Shown in pieces: positions 8,302 to 16,033 of a stretch of 39,857 nt of DNA. Within the stretch, counting starts at the first letter, position 1; every line of letters begins with the position of its first letter. The notes under the pieces are model-generated. The model had not been told where the DNA came from, did no database searches, and worked only from the letters and a program-made list of their open reading frames with translations. A program made the translations under genes and the position numbers. This stretch comes from Salaquimonas sp. (GTDB lineage Bacteria > Pseudomonadota > Alphaproteobacteria > Rhizobiales > Rhizobiaceae): NCBI GenBank assembly GCA_028289365.1, contig JANQQM010000005.1, positions 1 to 39,857 on the forward strand, read 5' to 3'.

Positions 8302-9765
8302 ATGCCTGACCACAACAATACCATCATTAAACTGGACGGCGTCAGAAAGAGTTTTGGCGCCGTCCATGCTTTGAGTGGGGTTGATCTCGAGATCCGGATA
8401 GGCGAGGCGCTCGGCATCGTCGGGCATAATGGCGCCGGCAAGTCGACGCTGATGCACATCCTGGCCGGCTCGCTGCAGGCGGATACCGGCAGTATTTCCA
8501 TCCATGACGCAGCGCCGGTCGAAGGTTATGGAATTGCCGAGGCACAGGCTGCTGGTATCCGCACCGTTTTCCAGGAACTTTCCTTGTGTCCAAACCTGAC
8601 GGTGGCAGAGAATACAAGGATCATGAATCCGGAAATCAAGGGTTTCAACTGGCGTTCGCGTGCCAGTCGACAGATTCTCGACAAGCTGGATGAGATTTTC
8701 CCAGGGCATGGTATTTCCGCCAATGCCTATGTTGGTGACCTTCCCATTGCCAAGCGACAGATGGTGGAAATTTCACGTGCCTTTACGAGCATATCGACGC
8801 CACTGAACCTGGTCATTCTGGATGAACCCACATCTTCACTGGATGCCATCGTCTCCGAACAGCTTCTTACCTATGTGCGAAAGTTTACAGAGGCAGGGGG
8901 CTCCTGCATTCTGATTTCGCATTTGTTGAACGAGATTTTGACAACGACCAATCGGATCATCGTCATGCAGGATGGGAAGGTCGTTGATGAAAGAGCCACG
9001 AGCAGGTTTGATCGTGACAGCCTGGTCGAGGCGATGGGCAGCGTTGCCGAGCACGAGGAAAACGGGGATCATGCCGGGAAAGTCCGGACCAGGGAAGCAG
9101 AGCCAATTCTTTCCGTCCAACCAAACGAAACTGCCGGCGACATGGTAATGGAAATCTATCCGGGAGAGATCGTCGGATTGGCGGGTTTGAGCGGGCATGG
9201 CCAGACCGAGACGCTGGTCGACATCTTTCTGGACAAAAGAAAGGCCGGAGGGAAATCCAGATTGCCGATGGCCCTGGTGGCGGGTGACAGGCAAGTGGAT
9301 GGCATATTTCCCCTATGGTCCATCGGCAAGAATATCTCGATCGCCTCGCATGGAGAGTTTGTCCGTTTCGGATTGATTGACCACGATCAGGAAAAACAGC
9401 TGGCAGATAGCTGGAAAGACAAGATCGGCATTCAGACGCCCGATCTGGAAAACAATATCCTGTCGCTGTCCGGCGGCAATCAGCAAAAGGCCCTGTTTGC
9501 CCGGGCGCTTGGATCCACCGCCGAAATGATCCTCATGGATGACCCGATGCGCGGGGTTGATATCGGCACCAAGCAAGAGGTCTATGGCTTGTTGCGGCAG
9601 GAGGCAGCACAGGGCCGGACATTCATCTGGTACACGACCGAGATGAATGAATTGGAGCATTGCGACCACATCTATGTGTTCAGGGAGGGGAATATCGTAG
9701 CGAATCTGACCCGCAATGAACTCACCGAACAGAAGGTCCTGCACGCCTCATTCGAGGGTGGTTAG
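8302..9765 (+). CDS. Sugar ABC transporter ATP-binding protein, two ABC domains
   Basis: This 487-residue protein has the tandem ABC layout of RbsA/MglA/XylG. The first domain has Walker A GHNGAGKST (about 46-54), Walker B LNLVILDEPTSSLD and a weak signature (LPIAKRQMVEISRAF). The second has a degenerate Walker A (GLAGLSGHGQTETL), an intact LSLSGGNQQKALFARAL signature and MILMDDPMRGVDIGTK. Loss of the second Walker A lysine is normal in this family. The second domain is somewhat short between its Walker A and signature, because the usual linker and regulatory loops are trimmed. It powers sugar import at the inner membrane with the two permeases. It starts 49 bases after the binding-protein stop and ends two bases before the first permease. 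Confidence 0.92.
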   Translation: MPDHNNTIIKLDGVRKSFGAVHALSGVDLEIRIGEALGIVGHNGAGKSTLMHILAGSLQADTGSISIHDAAPVEGYGIAEAQAAGIRTVFQELSLCPNLTVAENTRIMNPEIKGFNWRSRASRQILDKLDEIFPGHGISANAYVGDLPIAKRQMVEISRAFTSISTPLNLVILDEPTSSLDAIVSEQLLTYVRKFTEAGGSCILISHLLNEILTTTNRIIVMQDGKVVDERATSRFDRDSLVEAMGSVAEHEENGDHAGKVRTREAEPILSVQPNETAGDMVMEIYPGEIVGLAGLSGHGQTETLVDIFLDKRKAGGKSRLPMALVAGDRQVDGIFPLWSIGKNISIASHGEFVRFGLIDHDQEKQLADSWKDKIGIQTPDLENNILSLSGGNQQKALFARALGSTAEMILMDDPMRGVDIGTKQEVYGLLRQEAAQGRTFIWYTTEMNELEHCDHIYVFREGNIVANLTRNELTEQKVLHASFEGG

Positions 9766-9767
9766 GC

Positions 9768-10703
9768 ATGGAGGGGCTGTTAAATCCAAGATTGATGCGC
9801 AATTTGTTGCCGGCGTTTTCGCTGACAATCCTGCTGATCCTGATTTTCTATATTCAGCCGCGCACCATGAGCTATCTCGGCTTGAACCTGCTCCTGAACC
9901 TGGCGTTGCCGATCGCGTTTGCAACGCTTGCCCAGATGTGCGTCATGACCGTAAACGATCTGGATCTGGGGATCGGATCCTTTGTCGGCTTCGTGGCCTG
10001 TGTCGGGGCAACCTTCCTGCGTGACACGCCGGCGATCGGGATATTGATATTGCTCGGATGTGTTGGCGTCTATGCCGGTTTGGGCGCGCTCATCCACCAG
10101 CGGAACCTGCCCTCCATTGTTGTTACGCTGGGCATGTCCTTTGTGTGGCTCGGATTGGCGCTGCTGGTCCTGCCGACGCCGGGCGGCAAGGCGCCGGACT
10201 GGGCCAGGGCAATAATGACCTGGAAAACGCCGATGGTGCCGTTCACGATCTATGCTTCGATCTTTGTCGCTCTGGCTGTTCATTTCCTGCTGATGCGTTC
10301 TGCCTATGGCGTGGTCCTGCGGGGTGCGGGTGGAAACCCGCGATCGGTGGAACGTGCCGGGTGGTCACTGTTGCGTATCAAGATGGCGATGTATGCGCTG
10401 GCCGGGTTCTTCGGCATTCTCAGCGGAATAGCCTTGATCGGTCTTACCACCTCGGCTGATGCCAATATTGCCCTTCGCTATACGCTGTTATCCATTGCCG
10501 GAGCCATTCTTGGCGGCGGTGAATTTGTCGGTGGACGAATTTCACCGATCGGCGCGGTGATTGGCGCGACAACACTTACGCTGGCAGGGTCGTTTCTTTC
10601 TTTCCTCCGAATTTCACCTGACTGGCAGATCGGTGCGCAAGGCGGAATCCTGATCATCGTTCTGGCGCTGCGTGTCCTCATCAACCGGATGGAGGCGAAA
10701 TGA
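9768..10703 (+). CDS. Sugar ABC transporter permease 1 (RbsC-like)
   Basis: A 311-residue membrane protein of the branched BPD_transp_2/RbsC class with about eight to ten hydrophobic segments. Characteristic motifs are LDLGIGSFVGFVACVGATFL (the DLSVGS-like motif after helix 2), LPSIVVTLGMSFVWLGLALL, AYGVVLRGAGGNPRSVERAG (cytoplasmic coupling loop, usually GRxxYAxGGNxxAA) and ILGGGEFVGGRISPIGAVIGA. It forms half of the translocation pore; the second half is encoded by the next gene, whose ATG overlaps this stop (ATGA at 10700). Heterodimeric permeases are a known variant of this transporter family. Confidence 0.9.
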   Translation: MEGLLNPRLMRNLLPAFSLTILLILIFYIQPRTMSYLGLNLLLNLALPIAFATLAQMCVMTVNDLDLGIGSFVGFVACVGATFLRDTPAIGILILLGCVGVYAGLGALIHQRNLPSIVVTLGMSFVWLGLALLVLPTPGGKAPDWARAIMTWKTPMVPFTIYASIFVALAVHFLLMRSAYGVVLRGAGGNPRSVERAGWSLLRIKMAMYALAGFFGILSGIALIGLTTSADANIALRYTLLSIAGAILGGGEFVGGRISPIGAVIGATTLTLAGSFLSFLRISPDWQIGAQGGILIIVLALRVLINRMEAK

Positions 10704-11656
10704 ACAGCGCTAAGCCGGGGTTGAAACACATTATGAGCGCGCCCTGGATCTGGGCTTACCTGGCAGCCTTTGTCGTTTGGCTGGCAACGGTACTCTTTAC
10801 CGGCGGGCAAGGCTCCATACAAATCCTGTCCGCAGCCCTGTCCTTTGCAACCTTCTCAGTGATCGTCGGCATTGGTCAGATGTATGTGATCACGCTCGGT
10901 CCCGGAAATGTCGATCTGTCCATTCCAGCAACCATGACCTTTGCCGGTGCCGTTTCGATGAAGATCATGGATACGCAGGATGCGATGATCGTACCCGGCC
11001 TTTTGATCGCAATTGGCTGCGGCGCGGCGGTGGGCATATTCAATTACGGGCTGATCCGTGCATTAAGGATTCCACCGATCATCGCTACGCTTTCGTCGAG
11101 TTTCCTCGTACAGTCGGCCGCCATTGCCTATGGGCGCGGCATCAAGATCAAACCGCCTCCGATTTTGGCGGATTTTACCACCTGGCGCATCTTTGACATT
11201 CCGGTCCTGGCGATTTGTGTGATAGCGCTCGCGGCTGTTATGAGCGTCGTTTTGCACCGGACGGTTTTCGGACGGTCGGTTACGGCGATCGGACAGAACC
11301 AGCGAGCGGCGGCGCTGGCGGGAATTCCGGTCGACTTCATCCGGTTCGCCACCTATGTTCAATCGGCTGTCTTTGCCGGTCTTTGCGGCTATCTGCTTTC
11401 GGGGTTTTCCGGAGGCGCTTCCCTGAACATGGGTGCCGAGTATCTGTTGGCCTCAATCGCTGTCGTCGTGATTGGCGGAACGTCGGTGGCGGGAGGCCAC
11501 TCTAACGTTCCCGGTCTTTGGGGCGCAGCCCTTTTCATGTTCCTGCTGGTCACGATGCTCAATACCTATGGATTGACGGCAGGGTACCGTTTGATCCTGA
11601 CCGGCTTGATCATCGTGACGGTCATCACGCTTGCCGGCGGACGCAAGCAGGAGTAA
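10700..11656 (+). CDS. Sugar ABC transporter permease 2 (RbsC-like)
   Basis: A 318-residue membrane permease of the same family as the preceding gene. Key segments are ITLGPGNVDLSIPATMTFAG (the DLS motif), RIPPIIATLSSSFLVQSAAI, RTVFGRSVTAIGQNQRAAALAG (coupling loop) and SIAVVVIGGTSVAGGHSNVP (the G-G-x-S-x-x-G-G motif near the last helices). It overlaps the upstream permease by four bases, so the two are likely made in equal amounts. It ends the operon; the next gene faces the other way, and the only clear terminator in the gap points toward that gene's transcript. Confidence 0.9.
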   Translation: MNSAKPGLKHIMSAPWIWAYLAAFVVWLATVLFTGGQGSIQILSAALSFATFSVIVGIGQMYVITLGPGNVDLSIPATMTFAGAVSMKIMDTQDAMIVPGLLIAIGCGAAVGIFNYGLIRALRIPPIIATLSSSFLVQSAAIAYGRGIKIKPPPILADFTTWRIFDIPVLAICVIALAAVMSVVLHRTVFGRSVTAIGQNQRAAALAGIPVDFIRFATYVQSAVFAGLCGYLLSGFSGGASLNMGAEYLLASIAVVVIGGTSVAGGHSNVPGLWGAALFMFLLVTMLNTYGLTAGYRLILTGLIIVTVITLAGGRKQE

Positions 11657-11718
11657 CCCAGTACGCCGATGCTCGGTGATGGGCCGGGATCTCGACCAGG
11701 CAGGCCTGAAATGCGGGC

Positions 11719-11751
11719 AAAAAAATGCCGGAATCCCTACGGGTCCGGCAT
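11719..11751 (-). terminator. Rho-independent terminator of the coiled-coil gene
   Basis: Read on the minus strand, ATGCCGGA and TCCGGCAT form an eight-base-pair stem (11725-11732 with 11744-11751) with an 11-base loop. It is followed by seven T residues (11725-11719 complement). It lies about 50 bases after the stop of the coiled-coil gene at 11801. On the plus strand the same stem lacks a T-run, so it is at best a weak end for the ABC operon. Confidence 0.8.
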
Positions 11752-11800
11752 GATTTCCAGAGATGCAGGACTGCCCGGCTAGGGCAGTCCGATGTCTCGT

Positions 11801-12997
11801 TTAAACGTGGTGCTCGCTCTTGGATGGCTGGGCGGGCAGTTCGCCGTGATGGGCCTCATCTTCGAGACGGGCATTTAGCGAAGCGATGACCTCGCCGCTG
11901 ATCAGGACCTGATTGCTCAAAACGCCATTGCTGGATTCCAGCTTGAGAATTCTGGCATCCTTGTTTTTGAGCTTCTCCTCATACTCCTTGCGTGTCGCCT
12001 CTTCGGAATGAATGACTTCCTCGAGCTTGGCAACCGTTTCGCGGTGATTGCGCTCCAGTTCCTCATAATCCGTGAGGACGCTTCGAGCCTTCTGCAAATA
12101 CTGGTCGCGCTCCTCGATCAGGCTTTCCACCTGTTTTTCGTGGACCTTGACCTGGTTTTGCATGGTCGAGATCTTCTCGCGCGCTGCATCCATTTCCCGG
12201 TTCTTGTTTTCCAGTTCGGTCTCGGTGTCTTTGATCCTGGCTTCCAGATGGAGGTTTTTCTCCTTGAGCAGATTCTTGTCCTGGCTCAACCGGTTGGTAA
12301 GAATATCGCGGGCGACGACGCTGCTGTTCAACTCTTCCTTGGATTCGTTGATCCGGGCAATCTCAGCCTTGTTTCTCTCGATGATGCCGCGCATGCGCTT
12401 CTTGAGCGCTTCGAGGATTTCGATTTCATGTTCCTGACGCGCCAGTCTGGATTTCAGCTCCATGCTGCGCTCCGCCAGTTGAATTGACATCTCCCGAAGA
12501 TTGGAGTGCTGCGACTCTACCTGCTCAAGATGGATAATGTCCGGCTCTGCCTTCATCAGAAAATCCATGACAACATCGGTACCTTCACCGATCTCTGAAA
12601 GTGTCTTCAGCGACTTGTCAATTAGCCGGCGCATTTCCTGACAGGATTTCTGACGGTGGTGCAATTCCATGATCCGGGCAGTCGGTGTGGCGCCCTCCTG
12701 ATAGGTCGCATCAAGATCCGGATCCTGGGTGTTTTCTTCTGTGGGATCTTCGAGGTTGAATTCCTCGCGCAGTTCGATGGCAAGCTGATCGTCGAGATAT
12801 TGTTCCTGCGCCTGTTCCTCAAGTGAATCGCTTGGGTCCGTTTGCATGTCGCCGGTCAGCATGGAAGCAGTGATTTCTTCCTGCTGTACATCATCGATTT
12901 GATTTTCTTCATTGGCAGTGGTTTCAGCCACCTCTTGGGGAGCGGTCTCAGCCATTTCTTGGTTGTCTGAATGCTGGTATGATTTGATACCCAACAT
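11801..12997 (-). CDS. Acidic N-terminus plus long coiled-coil protein, unknown function
   Basis: A 398-residue protein without recognised enzymatic motifs. Residues 1 to about 105 are very rich in E, D and Q (disordered-looking). From about 110 to 375 the sequence has the heptad spacing and E/K/R/L richness of a long coiled coil, with few prolines. The last 20 residues are a histidine- and proline-containing tail. The start is backed by a GGAGG site eight bases before the ATG. No membrane segment or signal peptide is seen, so it should be cytoplasmic. Similar architectures occur in crescentin-like/intermediate-filament-like and polar scaffold proteins of alphaproteobacteria, but no sequence motif proves this. 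It is a single-gene unit with its own terminator. Confidence 0.75.
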   Translation of the reverse strand: MLGIKSYQHSDNQEMAETAPQEVAETTANEENQIDDVQQEEITASMLTGDMQTDPSDSLEEQAQEQYLDDQLAIELREEFNLEDPTEENTQDPDLDATYQEGATPTARIMELHHRQKSCQEMRRLIDKSLKTLSEIGEGTDVVMDFLMKAEPDIIHLEQVESQHSNLREMSIQLAERSMELKSRLARQEHEIEILEALKKRMRGIIERNKAEIARINESKEELNSSVVARDILTNRLSQDKNLLKEKNLHLEARIKDTETELENKNREMDAAREKISTMQNQVKVHEKQVESLIEERDQYLQKARSVLTDYEELERNHRETVAKLEEVIHSEEATRKEYEEKLKNKDARILKLESSNGVLSNQVLISGEVIASLNARLEDEAHHGELPAQPSKSEHHV

Positions 12998-13293
12998 TGC
13001 GAAGCCTCCTGGGAACAGGTTGTGGGAAGGGCACTAGTAACCCTTGTTCCAAATTTCAGTCAAACCTAAAGCAAAATCATGGTTTGCATGTATAATTAAC
13101 GACTTAGGTCCTCCTGCTCGATTGAATAATAATATCGTGCCGCATTGTGGTCGAATTGTGGGCACGCCCTTTGGTTGAATAATAGCTGGCTACTAACCGC
13201 GTTTAAACGGGGCCAGATTGGTTAATTCCAATGGACTAGCTTCCCTCTTGAAGAATTGCAGCAGGGAACAATTTAGTCGCCGAAATAAACTGG
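12998..13293. promoter_or_regulatory. Intergenic region upstream of the coiled-coil gene
   Basis: About 300 bases, AT-richer than its surroundings, with no convincing ORF. It contains AGGG-CACTAGTAA-CCCT (13027-13043, weak dyad) and a TTTGAC-like element on the minus strand about 60 bases before the start of the coiled-coil gene. At its far end is a TTAA-N7-TTAA motif (13294-13308). It probably holds the promoter of the coiled-coil gene. It also receives transcription from the GT61 gene, whose terminator I could not find. Confidence 0.35.
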
Positions 13294-13308
13294 TTAACTA
13301 TGTCTTAA
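13294..13308. promoter_or_regulatory. CtrA-like site TTAA-N7-TTAA at the 3' end of the GT61 gene
   Basis: TTAA (13294-13297), seven bases and TTAA (13305-13308) match the full CtrA-binding consensus exactly. The site overlaps the last codons of the glycosyltransferase gene and lies about 300 bases upstream of the coiled-coil gene start. The distance is long for direct activation and the motif is AT-rich, so it may be coincidental. Confidence 0.3.
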
Positions 13309-14373
13309 GAAACCGGATTGCTCGAGCAGTTTTTCGATCTCGATGGCGTCTATTTCTAGATCGCTGTTGAGCCCGATTTTTCCGTTGTTCATTTTGGACG
13401 GCTCGCCATTCAGATAGTAGAAATCATGACCCAATGCGTCGGCCAAATCTCCAAAATGGCGAGGGATTGCGTTGTGGGTCAATTCAACAACAATGGCGCC
13501 TTCCGGAGCAAACAACATGTTCCCCAAACCGGCACCATGAACCGAGACAATCGCCTTTGCATTTGCCAACAGTTCCATCTGTGATCTGAAGTCATTATCC
13601 TCCAGAAATACCGTCTGAAAGCCGGATTTTCCAAGGATTTGCTCAATCTCCGCAGCATTCGAGATCTTCCGCCGTGAACGCTGCCGGCTGATATAAACCC
13701 GCTCAGGGCCGGAATTAGCCGGAATGGCGAATTTTTCAATCAGGTACCGGGACATCTCCTTGAGCACGTCGCGATTGTAGACGCGGTTGTAACCCTTTGA
13801 ATATGAGCAGGAATCCACCATCCAGCAATTTTCGAACACGCCAACGAAATCTCGCTCGACAAATTCAAAATCCAGTCGGTCAAATGCTTCAAGGGAATCT
13901 TGAATCCGCTTTATGTTTCGATATTCAGCCGGCAAAAGAACCGGCATATCAATCCGCATCTCGTTAAGCAGGTAAAGTTTGGGCATGGCCCAGACCAACC
14001 AGCCAAAAACGGTTTTGTCTGGTCTGCGTGTCGGCCAGACCGCGTCTGACCATCTACGTTTGTCAATTGTCAGAATATTTTTCAGGCGTGCGCGCCAAAC
14101 CAGCGATGAGGGCAGTTTTCTTTCACCTTGAGCGCCTATGCACAAATCCGAAACATCCCAGCCATTTCGCAACAAATAGCCGCCATCCAGCGCAAGTAAT
14201 TTGCCTTCATTGCGCAATTTACAGTGATATTTTTCGTTCAGGGGTTCGACCGTGAATTTCTGAATGTCGGATTGCTGAATATTTTTCGGCAAGTTGTAGG
14301 ACCAGTCCGAAAAGGATGTCAGCTCGAATTCATTCATTTTTCGATGGTCGAAAGTTATCTGCTGGCTGTTCAA
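13294..14373 (-). CDS. Glycosyltransferase family 61 protein
   Basis: A protein of 359 residues (from a TTG at 14373) or 347 (from the ATG at 14337). Neither start has a strong ribosome site, so the start is unsettled. The C-terminal half carries the GT61 (DUF563) signature AKAIVSVHGAGLGNMLFAPEGAIVVEL, preceded by PERVYISRQRSRRKISNAAEIEQIL (the usual YISRxxaxxRRxxNE region) and followed by the typical HFGDLADALGHDFYYL. GT61 enzymes transfer a sugar, often xylose or GlcNAc, onto surface glycans. No membrane helix is obvious. It stands alone, not in a polysaccharide cluster, with AT-richer codon use than the flanking sugar-transport genes, consistent with acquisition by transfer. Confidence 0.85.
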   Translation of the reverse strand: MNSQQITFDHRKMNEFELTSFSDWSYNLPKNIQQSDIQKFTVEPLNEKYHCKLRNEGKLLALDGGYLLRNGWDVSDLCIGAQGERKLPSSLVWRARLKNILTIDKRRWSDAVWPTRRPDKTVFGWLVWAMPKLYLLNEMRIDMPVLLPAEYRNIKRIQDSLEAFDRLDFEFVERDFVGVFENCWMVDSCSYSKGYNRVYNRDVLKEMSRYLIEKFAIPANSGPERVYISRQRSRRKISNAAEIEQILGKSGFQTVFLEDNDFRSQMELLANAKAIVSVHGAGLGNMLFAPEGAIVVELTHNAIPRHFGDLADALGHDFYYLNGEPSKMNNGKIGLNSDLEIDAIEIEKLLEQSGFLRHS

Positions 14374-14576
14374 GACCGATTACCTGACACAAAATGAAGA
14401 TGGCGGTCCTGTTATCACTGCAATATCAATGCTGCAACGGCACGGATCAAATCCGCAGGCTCCGGAACTTCGCCAAAACTCAGAGAAGTTCCCTATAGCA
14501 ACGTACTTTCAAGGGATGCGATTAAGCAGGTGCAGGTTTTTGTGGCGTACGAAATGCTGCAGAAATCAGCCGATAG

Positions 14577-14879
14577 TCAGTCGAAATCGAAACCGGGTCT
14601 GCAAACCCAGGCAATCGGGCATCTGCGGGTATCGGTGGTCTTGGTGCTGTAGTTCATTACGATGTCGCCGTAATCGCATCGAAGCTGGTTCTTCCTGTTA
14701 AGTGGTACGCCGACATAGATCGGAATGACATCCTTGCCATTTGCAATCTTGTAAATTCTGCCATTTCTTTCGTAGTAACTTTGTGCCTGGGCGCAGGTCA
14801 TGTTGTCGGCGATGGCCTGTTGGGCCAAAGCATTAGCGCTGAAAGCAAGGGTCGCCGCTGCTGCAAGAATTATCCGCAT
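14577..14879 (-). CDS. Small secreted cysteine-containing protein, unknown function
   Basis: A 100-residue protein with a clear signal peptide (MRIILAAAATLAFSANALA, cleavage near ALA-QQ). The mature part of about 80 residues has four cysteines (in MTCAQAQ, LRCDYGD, RRCPIAW and VCRPGF), suggesting two disulfides in the periplasm. The TCAQAQSYYERNGRIYK segment resembles small conserved secreted proteins common in Hyphomicrobiales that have no assigned function. It is flanked by about 200-base gaps on both sides and seems to be a single-gene unit. Confidence 0.75.
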   Translation of the reverse strand: MRIILAAAATLAFSANALAQQAIADNMTCAQAQSYYERNGRIYKIANGKDVIPIYVGVPLNRKNQLRCDYGDIVMNYSTKTTDTRRCPIAWVCRPGFDFD

Positions 14880-15103
14880 TTTTTTGCCCTTTGTTTTGCC
14901 ATAAGGCCGAATTGGTTATGACGCGTATCAAGTCAGTCCAAGGTGTCGAACGCAAGCTGAAACTGTGGTCTTCAATATATATTAGGTCGTTTACCCCTGA
15001 TTGACAGTGCGTGAACCAGAGAGGCCGCTGCCCATGCTTGGCGGAGTGCCATGAACGTTCCATATAATGGTGCAATTCGACCTATCCAGAAGGGATCAAA
15101 TTC

Positions 15104-16012
15104 ATGTCAGTCAGACCCGTCAATCGTGTAATTGATGCTCAGAAGACGATGGAAGGAGCAGGCGTGGAACTTTATCGCGCGTTTGGCTTTTCCGAACCGG
15201 AAATGGCTGATCCCTTTCTGTTGTTTGATGATTTTCGCAATGACGATCCTGCCGCCTACAGGGCCGGGTTCCCCTGGCATCCGCATCGGGGGATCGAGAC
15301 GATCACCTATGTGCTGGCCGGAACGGTGGAGCATGGCGACAGCCTGGGGAACCAGGGTGAACTGGGTGCGGGTGATGTCCAGTGGATGACCGCAGGCAGT
15401 GGCATATTGCATCAGGAAATGCCCAAGGGGGATGACCAGGGCCGCATGCACGGATTTCAATTGTGGGCAAATCTTCCCTCAGAATTGAAGATGACCGCGC
15501 CGCGTTATCAGGATGTTAGTTCCAAGGAAATTCCGGTTATCGGTGATGATGACGGGACTGCGATCCGGGTGGTTTGCGGTGACTACAAGGGGATTTCCGG
15601 ACCTGTGGAGGGCGTTGCCGCGGAGCCGAACTATTTCGATATCTCGATACCGCCCGGCAAGAAGAAGCGCTTCAAGGTCGATACGCATCGCAAGGCGTTT
15701 GCCTATATTTTCGAGGGCTCGGCGCGGTTTCGCGATGCATCCGAACCGATGGGTGTGCTGACCGAAAAGGAGTATAATGGCGAGGAGCTTCTGCTTCGCG
15801 ACCAGAGCGGCAATCGTTCGCTTATCCTGTTTGGCGCCGGTGACGAGGTCGTCGTTGAAGCAGGCGAACAGGGCGTGCGCTTCCTGCTGGTTTCGGGCGC
15901 TCCCATTCGTGAACCGATTGCCTGGCACGGGCCGATCGTGATGAATACGCAGGCCGAATTGCGCCAGGCGATCAGCGACCTTAATACGGGCAATTTCATC
16001 CGGTCCGCATAG
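15104..16012 (+). CDS. Pirin family protein
   Basis: A 302-residue bicupin of the pirin family. The N-terminal cupin has the metal ligands in FPWHPHRGIETITYVLAG (H59, H61) and GILHQEMP (H103, E105), all four conserved, so iron binding is expected. The C-terminal cupin (about 170-285) has the family features IPPGKKKRFKV and ILFGAGDEVVVEAGEQGVRFLLVSGAPIREPIAWHGPIVMN. Bacterial pirins act as redox-linked cofactors or quercetinase-like dioxygenases; the role here is unknown. An AAGGGA site lies about nine bases before the ATG. It is monocistronic and convergent with dnaE2, with only 21 bases between the stops. Confidence 0.93.
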   Translation: MSVRPVNRVIDAQKTMEGAGVELYRAFGFSEPEMADPFLLFDDFRNDDPAAYRAGFPWHPHRGIETITYVLAGTVEHGDSLGNQGELGAGDVQWMTAGSGILHQEMPKGDDQGRMHGFQLWANLPSELKMTAPRYQDVSSKEIPVIGDDDGTAIRVVCGDYKGISGPVEGVAAEPNYFDISIPPGKKKRFKVDTHRKAFAYIFEGSARFRDASEPMGVLTEKEYNGEELLLRDQSGNRSLILFGAGDEVVVEAGEQGVRFLLVSGAPIREPIAWHGPIVMNTQAELRQAISDLNTGNFIRSA

Positions 16013-16033
16013 TGTCAATCCTTGGGCGTGCCT

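Noticed and set aside
9150-9300. Broken second Walker A of the sugar ATPase as a sign of a pseudogene
   Set aside because: A degenerate second Walker A is normal in RbsA/MglA-type double ATPases; the signature and Walker B are intact.
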